The notes beneath the pieces were generated by a model, which ran no database searches, was not told the DNA's origin, and worked only from the letters and a program-made list of their open reading frames with translations. Positions 1 through 6,145 of a stretch of 20,678 nucleotides of DNA are shown in pieces. The first letter of the stretch is position 1, and every line of letters starts with the position of its first letter. Source of the DNA: CAYZMH01 sp964479445 (lineage in GTDB: Bacteria; Bacteroidota; Bacteroidia; Bacteroidales; GCA-2748055); NCBI GenBank assembly GCA_964479445.1, contig CAYZMH010000066.1, positions 1 to 20,678 of the forward strand, read 5' to 3'. The translations under genes and the position numbers were made by a program.

Positions 1-13
1 GGATTCACATGGC

Positions 14-521
14 TTAATGATAGACCGGGGCATCCGGATCAAACCCGGGGTTTTCGGCCGGAAACCGCGCCCCGGTCGATTCCTGCCATCCATGCAACAA
101 GCTCTCCAGGGCAGCTGCCTTTTCGGGCATATGCTCGTAAAGGTTTTTCTTTTCCGACAGATCCTCGCGAAGGTTGTACAATTCTGATGGCCGATCCCCG
201 AAAAATTCGATCAGTTTTTAGGCACCCTGCCTGACTACCGCCCCGGGTGTGCCGCCCTGGTTGCCGTAATGGGGGTAATGCCAGAAAATCGCCTCCCGCG
301 TCAGGGTATCGGTTTCCCGTTTTAAAAGCAGTTGTCTCGGTTGCCAGCCGGTCCAGGTTGCGGGTTTCATAGAAGGTTCCCGGGTTATTGAATCCCACAT
401 CCATGTAACCCAGGTCGTACACCAGGATGAAGAGGAAATTCGGCTTCTCTGCTTCCTGTTCCCCGGAACAGCCCGACAGAAGCAGGGCTGCGGCCATCAG
501 AGTGAAGTGTCTTTTTTTCAT
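14..521 (-). pseudogene. Sulfatase (arylsulfatase A-like lipoprotein), decayed by internal deletion
   Basis: The reading starts at 521 with a lipoprotein signal peptide (LLLSGC, Cys18) and the sulfatase N-terminal block PNFLFILV-DLGYMDVGFNNP up to NLDRLA. It then jumps, around 325-345, into a different frame that carries sulfatase C-terminal sequence (LLK-ETDTLTREAIFWHYPHYGNQGG, then KLIEFF, ELYNLREDLSE) and ends at the TAA at 14-16. The intervening catalytic core, including the C/S-x-P-x-R formylglycine site, is gone: about 150 codons remain where the family has roughly 450-500. The C-terminal frame also has an in-frame TAA at 218-220 where the family has a Tyr (TAC to TAA). In the N-terminal block the first Asp of the metal-binding VDDLGY motif is Tyr35. 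It cannot make an active enzyme. It was presumably a glycan sulfatase of the neighbouring carbohydrate locus. The loss of the core is clear; the exact junction is approximate. Confidence 0.9.
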
Positions 522-573
522 GGGAGTGCTCGTTGGTTCGGCATGTAAAAATTTAAATAAAATTTAATCCCGA

Positions 574-581
574 CAAATATA
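574..581 (-). promoter_or_regulatory. Bacteroidota -7 box (TATATTTG) for the decayed sulfatase
   Basis: Read on the minus strand this is TATATTTG, an exact match to the Bacteroidota TAnnTTTG -7 element, about 53 nt before the sulfatase start codon. No convincing TTTG -33 box is seen at the usual spacing. The promoter appears to have outlived the gene it served. Confidence 0.45.
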
Positions 582-679
582 CGGTGATAAAGTTATTCGG
601 TCTTTTCCCACAATGCCCGGATGATTGGGTTATAAACAAGGTTTCCCCGGCACTGCATCCCTGGAAGCTCAGAATAAAT

Positions 680-745
680 GGTATTAAACCTCAGGGTAGA
701 ACCCTGAACCCTTGTTTTCGGAGTAGAACTCCGGGGAATTAAACC
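680..745. repeat. Paired REP-like palindromes flanked by direct repeats
   Basis: Two short hairpins lie 27 bp apart, centre to centre. TCAGGGT-AGA-ACCCTGA (691-707) has a 7-bp stem and CGGAGT-AGA-ACTCCG (719-733) has a 6-bp stem. Both share the loop context GTAGAAC. The pair is bracketed by near-identical 11-mers, GGTATTAAACC (680-690) and GGAATTAAACC (735-745). The layout resembles bacterial interspersed palindromic (REP/BIME-like) units. Its dispersal in the genome cannot be judged from one window. Confidence 0.5.
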
Positions 746-829
746 AACCTTTTCGTCCGCCGAAGCGAGCGCGAAGGAAGATTAAATGAGTGCGAACCGG
801 GCAGGGTGCTCCGCAAGGTATACAAAACA

Positions 830-875
830 TTTCCTGACCGGGGTATTGCTTCCCGGTATTCACTCTTTCAGGAAA
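830..875. repeat. Nested inverted repeat upstream of prfC
   Basis: The outer arms TTTCCTGA (830-837) and TCAGGAAA (868-875) are perfect complements. Directly inside the left arm, CCGGG (838-842) can pair with CCCGG (852-856), leaving an 11-nt bulge on the right. The right arm covers the position where the prfC -33 element would sit, so the structure could be an operator or an extruded hairpin that affects prfC transcription. Confidence 0.35.
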
Positions 876-889
876 TCAATCTTTTATTA

Positions 890-897
890 TACTTTTG
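890..897 (+). promoter_or_regulatory. prfC promoter, -7 box TACTTTTG
   Basis: TACTTTTG matches the Bacteroidota TAnnTTTG -7 consensus and lies 16 nt before the prfC ATG. A weak TTTC at 866-869 is at roughly the right distance for a -33 box. The resulting leader would be only about ten nucleotides, and no Shine-Dalgarno sequence is seen. Confidence 0.5.
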
Positions 898-913
898 CAC
901 CACAAATTGACGA

Positions 914-2518
914 ATGGACCTGAAAAAAGAAATAGCAAAGCGAAAGACCTTCGCCATCATCAGTCACCCCGACGCGGGGAAAACCACGCTCACCGAGAAG
1001 CTGTTGCTGTACGGGGGGGCGATCCAGACCGCCGGGTCGGTTAAGAATAATAAGATCCGGAAGACCGCTACTTCCGATTTCATGGAGATCGAGCGGCAGC
1101 GGGGGATCTCGGTGGCCACCTCGGTCATGGCCTTCGAATTTGAAGGATACCGGGTCAACATCCTGGATACCCCGGGTCACAAGGATTTTTCCGAGGATAC
1201 CTACCGCACACTGAGTGCCGTGGACAGCGTGATCCTGGTGGTGGATGCCGCCAAGGGGGTGGAGGAACAAACGCGCAAGCTGATGGAGGTGTGCCGGATG
1301 CGGCACACGCCGGTGATGATCTTCATTAATAAGATGGACCGGGACGGACTGGATCCGTTTGAGCTTACCGAAGAACTGGAACAGGAACTGAACATCACCG
1401 CGAGTCCGTTCACCTGGCCCATCGGTCAGGGCAACAAGTTCAAAGGGGTTTACCACCTGCGCGAAAAGAAGCTGCAACTCTACACCGCCGATAAGACCAA
1501 CATCTCCGAAAATATCCTGGAAACCGCGGATCTCAACAATGAGCGCCTGCAGGACTACCTGGGCGAGGATAAAGCGGGAAAGCTGGCCGAAGAGGTGGAG
1601 CTTGCCGAAGGGGTATTCGAACCCTTTAACAGGGATCTCTACCGCGATGGCTACCTGGCCCCGGTATTTTTCGGAAGTGCCCTCTATAACTTTGGCGTCC
1701 TGGAACTGCTGCATACCTTCCTGGAGATTGCTCCTTCACCCGGACCTTTGGAGACGGCCGAACGGGAGATCAATCCGGATGAGTCGAAACTGACCGGCTT
1801 TATCTTTAAGATCCATGCCAACCTGGATCCAAACCACCGGAACCGGCTGGCCTTTCTGCGCATTGTCTCGGGCACATTCGAGCGCAATAAGCTCTACATG
1901 CACCCCCGGTCGGGCAAAAAAATGCGCTTCCCCTCCCCCAACACCTTTATGGCCAACACCAAGAGCATTGTTGAAAATGCCTACCCGGGGGATGTGATCG
2001 GACTCTTCGACAACGGTACGTTCAAAATAGGAGACGCCATTACCGAGGGCGAAACTTTGCATTTCAAGGGAATACCCAGCTTCTCGCCCGAGATTATCCG
2101 GGAGGTGGTCAACCAGGATCCCTTCAAATCCAAGCAGCTCGATAAAGGAGTCAGGCAACTTACCGAAGAGGGCGTAGCCCAGCTTTTTATCCAGGAACAG
2201 GGTAACCGGAAGATAATCGGTACCGTGGGCGAGCTGCAGTACGATGTGATCAGGTTCCGCCTGGAGCATGAATACGGGGCAAAATGCAGTTTCAGCGGTA
2301 TGCCCTTCGCCAAAGCATGCTGGATCACCACCGATGACCCCGGGGAACTCAAAACATTCCTGCAGCGAAAAGCCGCTTCCGTGGCGTTCGATAAAGAGAA
2401 CAACCCGGTCTACCTGGCCGAGAACGACTGGGCCCTCAAGGTGGCCAGGGAGACCTACCCTTCACTGCACTTCCACCTCACCTCCGATTTCAAAACCGAA
2501 CTGGAGCTGCAGGGCTGA
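914..2518 (+). CDS. prfC: Peptide chain release factor 3 (RF3)
   Basis: This is a translational GTPase that recycles release factors 1 and 2 from the ribosome after peptide release. It acts in the cytoplasm. At 534 residues it has normal family length. G1 is SHPDAGKTT (17-25), the switch I region includes RQRGIS (61-66), G3 is DTPGH (85-89) and G4 is NKMD (139-142). The segments DTYRTLSAVD, KGVEEQTRKLMEV and WPIG are typical of RF3 and separate it from EF-G and LepA. The C-terminal part has the RF3 signature around GELQYDVIRFRLEHEYG. The start ATG at 914 gives the usual short N-terminus before the P-loop, and a promoter-like TAnnTTTG sits just upstream. It is transcribed alone and has no functional link to the carbohydrate genes downstream. 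Confidence 0.97.
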   Translation: MDLKKEIAKRKTFAIISHPDAGKTTLTEKLLLYGGAIQTAGSVKNNKIRKTATSDFMEIERQRGISVATSVMAFEFEGYRVNILDTPGHKDFSEDTYRTLSAVDSVILVVDAAKGVEEQTRKLMEVCRMRHTPVMIFINKMDRDGLDPFELTEELEQELNITASPFTWPIGQGNKFKGVYHLREKKLQLYTADKTNISENILETADLNNERLQDYLGEDKAGKLAEEVELAEGVFEPFNRDLYRDGYLAPVFFGSALYNFGVLELLHTFLEIAPSPGPLETAEREINPDESKLTGFIFKIHANLDPNHRNRLAFLRIVSGTFERNKLYMHPRSGKKMRFPSPNTFMANTKSIVENAYPGDVIGLFDNGTFKIGDAITEGETLHFKGIPSFSPEIIREVVNQDPFKSKQLDKGVRQLTEEGVAQLFIQEQGNRKIIGTVGELQYDVIRFRLEHEYGAKCSFSGMPFAKACWITTDDPGELKTFLQRKAASVAFDKENNPVYLAENDWALKVARETYPSLHFHLTSDFKTELELQG

Positions 2519-2623
2519 CCACCAGGGCTCAGATATCTAACACATACCGGTAACACCATATAAAGTTCTTCGGGTAAAAAGCATTGCACCCGGGGAAGGA
2601 ATCTAACGCGCTTCGTAGTAAGG

Positions 2624-2668
2624 ATCTTACCCCATCTGACGTTACACTAACCGCCCGGTAAGATTTTA
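2624..2668 (+). terminator. Terminator-like inverted repeat after prfC
   Basis: ATCTTACC (2624-2631) pairs perfectly with GGTAAGAT (2657-2664), extended by two possible G-U pairs, and is followed by TTTA. The 25-nt loop is long and the site is 106 nt past the prfC stop codon, so terminator function is only possible. Confidence 0.3.
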
Positions 2669-2781
2669 ATGCACATTTGCCGTATAGCCCGCAGTAATCA
2701 GATTCGAAAGGTGATCCATACCAGCCTGTTCAGGCATTGTGGTTATTATAAACAAAAAAAATACAAAATATCGTTCATATT

Positions 2782-2811
2782 TTTGTTTTACACGCTTTTC
2801 TTGTATATTTG
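2782..2811 (+). promoter_or_regulatory. Bacteroidota promoter (TTTG, 18 bp, TATATTTG)
   Basis: TTTG at 2782-2785 and TATATTTG at 2804-2811 are separated by 18 bp, close to the known TTTG/TAnnTTTG housekeeping promoter of this phylum. The surroundings are AT-rich in an otherwise GC-rich window. The start of the lipoprotein gene is 45 nt downstream. Because no clear promoter is seen before lgt, this promoter may also feed the genes beyond the 3777-3813 hairpin. Confidence 0.65.
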
Positions 2812-2856
2812 TCCATATGTATGAACATTTAAACATTTACTTTAAAACTACTACTT

Positions 2857-3750
2857 ATGAAAAAACACTCTACCCTTTCGAAAATTATCCGGAGAAAAGA
2901 GACATGGCTCTTCACGGCCATCTTTTCATTGCTCTTTGTATTTGGATGCTATGAGTTCAAACTGGTGGATCAACCCACCGAGGGTTTCACCAACAGCTCC
3001 TTTGATGTGGATATTGTCATGGTTGAAGATGACGATGAATCCAACGACTGGACCAAGGAAGACGGGTCCCTTACAAAGACCGGTCTGTTCGGCATCCTGC
3101 TACCCGAGGGCTGGACGGTGGAGGACAACATCAACCTGACCATCGAAACAGCCGATTCAATTCCTGACGGAGAAGGGGGGTATATTAAACCCTCCGAGGA
3201 TCACGACGGCACATACACCATTGCCTACAGCGAGTCGCAGACGACCATGCTGAACGACTCCACGGGCACCCCGCCCGAGGGATACTACTGGTGGGGCGCT
3301 ACCAGTGCCGAACCGGTGGACATGGCATTTTTTGACAGCCTCTACTTTACGGTAACGATCCAGACCGACGACCAGGAGGGCGAATTCTTCCTGCAGTATG
3401 CCGTGGGTGACGTGGATGACTGGAAACGGCAGCCCTATGATCTGGATGTAATTACCGATCCCCTGCCCATCACCATTACCAAGGCGGTTTCGGTGAACAG
3501 CGTGCTGGCAGATGCCGCCGTCTCGGTATTCCCGAATCCCTCCTACGGGTATATGAACATATCCCTGGATAAATTCAACGGGGAGCCGGTGGAGATGATC
3601 TTATATGATCTGCGCGGTAAGGAGGTAATGAACAAGCAGATCACCCATGCACAAAGCTCGTACGACATTGCGGATTTTGCCCCCGGGACCTATGTCGTTC
3701 GCATGGAGACCGGAGAGGAGACCATCACCCGGAAAATTGTTAAACACTAA
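2857..3750 (+). CDS. Putative lipoprotein with T9SS type A C-terminal sorting domain
   Basis: This is a 297-residue exported protein of unknown function. The N-terminus is basic (KKHSTLSKIIRRKE), followed by a hydrophobic stretch ending in VFGC, so Cys31 is a plausible lipidation site. The middle region (about 40-215) is acidic and rich in beta-forming residues, with a GILLPEGW motif. It vaguely recalls DUF4961-type exported proteins, but the family is not certain. From about residue 222 the sequence VFPNPSYGYMNIS, then LYDLRGKEV and FAPGTYVVRMETG, ending TRKIVKH, is a textbook Por secretion tail. That implies outer-membrane translocation by the type IX system and surface anchoring or release. 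Carrying both a lipobox and a T9SS tail is unusual. It has its own promoter and a strong hairpin behind it, so it is probably monocistronic. Confidence 0.85.
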   Translation: MKKHSTLSKIIRRKETWLFTAIFSLLFVFGCYEFKLVDQPTEGFTNSSFDVDIVMVEDDDESNDWTKEDGSLTKTGLFGILLPEGWTVEDNINLTIETADSIPDGEGGYIKPSEDHDGTYTIAYSESQTTMLNDSTGTPPEGYYWWGATSAEPVDMAFFDSLYFTVTIQTDDQEGEFFLQYAVGDVDDWKRQPYDLDVITDPLPITITKAVSVNSVLADAAVSVFPNPSYGYMNISLDKFNGEPVEMILYDLRGKEVMNKQITHAQSSYDIADFAPGTYVVRMETGEETITRKIVKH

Positions 3751-3776
3751 GGTCTTACAATCCTGTTCACGGGGCG

Positions 3777-3813
3777 GTCATCCCCCGGCCTCAAACCGGT
3801 TCCGGGGGATGAC
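3777..3813 (+). terminator. Strong 12-bp hairpin after the lipoprotein gene
   Basis: GTCATCCCCCGG (3777-3788) and CCGGGGGATGAC (3802-3813) are perfect complements around a 13-nt loop, beginning 27 nt after the stop codon. The following bases (TCCGTTCCTTA) are pyrimidine-rich but not a clean T-run, so it may end transcription imperfectly or stabilise the 3' end of the mRNA. Confidence 0.6.
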
Positions 3814-3830
3814 TCCGTTCCTTATTCAAG

Positions 3831-3859
3831 CAAAAAAGACCCGTCGACCCTGCGGGTCT
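3831..3859 (-). terminator. Terminator-like hairpin oriented on the minus strand
   Basis: AGACCCG (3837-3843) pairs with CGGGTCT (3853-3859) around a 9-nt loop, and is preceded on the + strand by six A's (3832-3837). On the minus strand this reads as a GC hairpin followed by a T-run, the form of an intrinsic terminator. There is no minus-strand gene to its right, so it may stop antisense transcription out of the lgt region. It could instead simply be a structured leader of lgt. Confidence 0.35.
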
Positions 3860-3909
3860 CAAGTGAGGTACGTCCTGTTGACGCCTCCTGACTGCTAAAC
3901 AGTGTGCAT

Positions 3910-4758
3910 ATGAGCCTGGCCGTCATCACCTGGAATACAGATCCTGTTATGGTATCCATCGGATCCGCAGATATCCGCTGGTACTCTCTATTCCTTGTGC
4001 TCAGCATTATCATCAGCTACCTGTTCCTGAAGAGGATGTTCCTCAACGAAGGAGTCTCTCCCGATCTGCTGGTCTCCTATGGCATCGCCATGATCCTCGG
4101 ACTGGTTATCGGGGGTCGGCTGGTACACTGCCTGGCCTATGAGCCCGAGTATTACCTTCAGTATCCATGGGATATCATCAAACCGTGGAGGGGAAAACTG
4201 GGGGTCAATGCCCACTTCGTGGGATACAGGGGAATATCGGGACACGGCTCGGCGCTGGGAATTGTCCTGGCAATTGTGATCAACGCGTGGCGAACGAAAA
4301 CCTCCATCGTCTGGATGGTGGACCGGATCGCCATCTTTGGTCCGCTCATCGGCTTCTTTGTCCGCACAGGCAACTTTTTCAACTCGGAGATCCTGGGAAA
4401 AGTGAGCAATGCGCCGTTTGCCGTCGTATTTACCCATGCCGACGGTATTCCGCGGCACCCCGTTCAGCTCTATGAAGCCATCACCTACCTGGTCCTCTTT
4501 TTTATTGCATTCCGCTTTTACCAAAAACATGCAGGCCGGGAGAAACCGGGATCGATCCTGGGACTGGTCCTGGTATTGGTCTATACGGCCCGGTTCCTGC
4601 TCGAATTCTTTAAAGCAAAACAGTCGGATGTGGAGACCGATCTTTTTCTCAACATGGGACATCTGCTGAGCATTCCCTTTATCATCGCGGGGATCGTTCT
4701 CTTTTTCAGACCCGGAAGGCGGCAAAAAGAAGATCCCGAAATAGTGAAACCCAAATGA
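3910..4758 (+). CDS. lgt: Prolipoprotein diacylglyceryl transferase
   Basis: This inner-membrane enzyme transfers diacylglycerol from phosphatidylglycerol to the lipobox cysteine of prolipoproteins, the first step of lipoprotein maturation. It has 282 residues with about seven hydrophobic segments. Diagnostic sequence includes DPVMVSIGSADIRWYS near the N-terminus, GLVIGGRLVH, the catalytic loop YRGISGHGSALGI with His112, VRTGNFFNSEILG with Arg152 in the lipid-binding signature, and HPVQLYEA. I chose the ATG at 3910; an in-frame GTG at 3904 would add two residues and has no better upstream signal. The stop overlaps the ATG of the next gene (ATGA at 4755-4758), suggesting translational coupling. 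No clear promoter is visible directly upstream. Confidence 0.95.
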   Translation: MSLAVITWNTDPVMVSIGSADIRWYSLFLVLSIIISYLFLKRMFLNEGVSPDLLVSYGIAMILGLVIGGRLVHCLAYEPEYYLQYPWDIIKPWRGKLGVNAHFVGYRGISGHGSALGIVLAIVINAWRTKTSIVWMVDRIAIFGPLIGFFVRTGNFFNSEILGKVSNAPFAVVFTHADGIPRHPVQLYEAITYLVLFFIAFRFYQKHAGREKPGSILGLVLVLVYTARFLLEFFKAKQSDVETDLFLNMGHLLSIPFIIAGIVLFFRPGRRQKEDPEIVKPK

Positions 4759-6143
4759 AAAAACATATCCATACCGCACTCTTCCTTATTGCACTCCCGG
4801 GGATATTCATTCCCGGCAAAGCCACCGAACCCGATACCGCCTTCAACAACCAGTTCAGGCAGGAGATCGGGGGCTGGATCGCTGCCGATGCCACTTACTC
4901 CATTCACCTGCCCGACGGCCGCACCCTGTGGCTGTTTGGCGACACCTTCATCGGGGAGGTGAATCCGGATAACAGCATCAAAGACGGTTCCGATTTTATA
5001 CGAAACAGCGGAGTGATCCAGGACGGAGAACAACTGGAAACGCTGTATAGCGGTACGCGGAACAATCCTTCGGCGTTTATTCCCACCCCCCACCCCGATT
5101 CCACCTGGTACTGGCCCGAACACGGCGTGGTGGAAAATGACAGCCTGCGCGTATTTGTCGCCAAATTCCGGCACGACGATACCGGCACCCCCGGATTCAA
5201 CTTTGCCCATGCAGGGAACGATATTGCCGTGTTTACTTACCCCGGACTGGAATTCATCTATTCCACCCCGATCAATGCACACGGCCATAACGGTGTGCTC
5301 TATGGCAACCGCATCCTGGCTGATACCAGTTACACCTATATCTATGGCCGGAAAAGCGATCCCGAACACAACATCCCATACCCCCATATAGCCCGCGCAT
5401 CCAACGGCAACGTGCATAACCAGGAATGGGAATATTATGACGGGAACAGCTGGTCAGCAGATCCTGCCACCAGTCAGCGCATCAACGACTTCCAGGTATC
5501 CCAGCAATACAGTGTTTCGACCTACAGGGGCAAGTACATCCTGCTCACCCAGGATATCTGGCTATCCCCCGATATCTATAGTTTCACCTCTGTGTCTCCC
5601 ACCGGTCCCTGGTCGGGTCAGCGTAAACTTTACACCACCCCTGAAACCCGGGGGGATACATGGACCTATAATGCCTATGCCCATCCGCAATTCAACCGGG
5701 ACGGCGAACTGCTGGTATCCTATAACGTAAACGGGGATTTCTTCTCCATTTTTAACAACGTGGAGATCTACCGTCCCCGGTTTATCCGGATCCCTTACAT
5801 GAACATGGACTTTGCCTTCTGGCCGAACCGGCTTAATCCGGGATCTGCCGTAACCAGAGGGACCATAAAAGCCTATCCAAACCCGGTGGAGAGCAGGGTC
5901 ACCATTGAATACCCATCCACCGGTGCGACACCGGCTCGCCTGGAGATCATCAACACACACGGCACAATGGTGAAGAGCACCCCGTTGCCAGGGGAGTACA
6001 ACACGGCCCTTCAGCCGGACGGATCGACGCAGGCCGGCACCGCACGCATCACGCTGGACCTGGAAGGCCTCCCGCCCGGAATCTATGTATGCCGGGTTGT
6101 CACCGGCAACCGGGTGCAAACGATCCCGATTTTGAAAAAATAA
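4755..6143 (+). CDS. Secreted beta-propeller-like protein (DUF5005/DUF4185-like) with T9SS tail
   Basis: This 462-residue exported protein starts with a signal peptide (KKHIHTALFLIALPGIFIPGKA). The N-terminal core has the block GGWIAADATYSIHLPDGRTLWLFGDTF, which I associate with DUF5005/DUF4185-type domains, predicted propeller folds related to the GH43/GH32/GH117 superfamilies. Repeated aromatic, Asp-rich stretches (YWPEHGVVEND, GWNYFAH-like and YNAYAHPQF segments) continue to about residue 365. Residues from about 372 on (KAYPNPVESRVTIEY, LPPGIYVCRVVTG, PILKK) form a T9SS type A sorting domain, so the protein should reach the cell surface. It is joined to lgt by an ATGA overlap and to susC by a 2-nt gap. 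Its position suggests a role in glycan binding or cleavage for the SusCD system. No enzymatic activity can be assigned from sequence alone. Confidence 0.75.
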   Translation: MKKHIHTALFLIALPGIFIPGKATEPDTAFNNQFRQEIGGWIAADATYSIHLPDGRTLWLFGDTFIGEVNPDNSIKDGSDFIRNSGVIQDGEQLETLYSGTRNNPSAFIPTPHPDSTWYWPEHGVVENDSLRVFVAKFRHDDTGTPGFNFAHAGNDIAVFTYPGLEFIYSTPINAHGHNGVLYGNRILADTSYTYIYGRKSDPEHNIPYPHIARASNGNVHNQEWEYYDGNSWSADPATSQRINDFQVSQQYSVSTYRGKYILLTQDIWLSPDIYSFTSVSPTGPWSGQRKLYTTPETRGDTWTYNAYAHPQFNRDGELLVSYNVNGDFFSIFNNVEIYRPRFIRIPYMNMDFAFWPNRLNPGSAVTRGTIKAYPNPVESRVTIEYPSTGATPARLEIINTHGTMVKSTPLPGEYNTALQPDGSTQAGTARITLDLEGLPPGIYVCRVVTGNRVQTIPILKK

Positions 6144-6145
6144 TT

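Larger units (their letters stand above)
522..913. other. Intergenic region between the sulfatase remnant and prfC
   Basis: This 392-nt stretch has no convincing gene on either strand. It holds the sulfatase -7 box near its left end, a pair of REP-like palindromes at 680-745, a nested inverted repeat at 830-875, and the prfC promoter at 890-897. Nothing is recognised in 750-829. Confidence 0.7.
2519..2856. other. Intergenic region between prfC and the lipoprotein gene
   Basis: No protein-coding gene is supported in these 338 nt. A short hairpin, CGGGT (2571-2575) with ACCCG (2588-2592), and a longer terminator-like repeat at 2624-2664 may end prfC transcription. The right end is AT-rich and carries a good Bacteroidota promoter at 2782-2811. 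Confidence 0.6.

Noticed and set aside
887..1714. Long minus-strand open frame opposite prfC
   Set aside because: It lies fully antisense to a clear RF3 gene, matches no family, and arises from codon bias in GC-rich coding sequence.
2739..2954. 71-codon + strand frame overlapping the lipoprotein start
   Set aside because: It covers the promoter region and enters the lipoprotein gene in another frame. The lysine-, tyrosine- and phenylalanine-rich translation simply reflects AT-rich promoter DNA.
6089..6145. N-terminal extension of SusC starting at 6089
   Set aside because: It overlaps the end of the propeller gene, and the extra 19 residues precede a normal start with a signal peptide. The ATG at 6146 fits the operon spacing.
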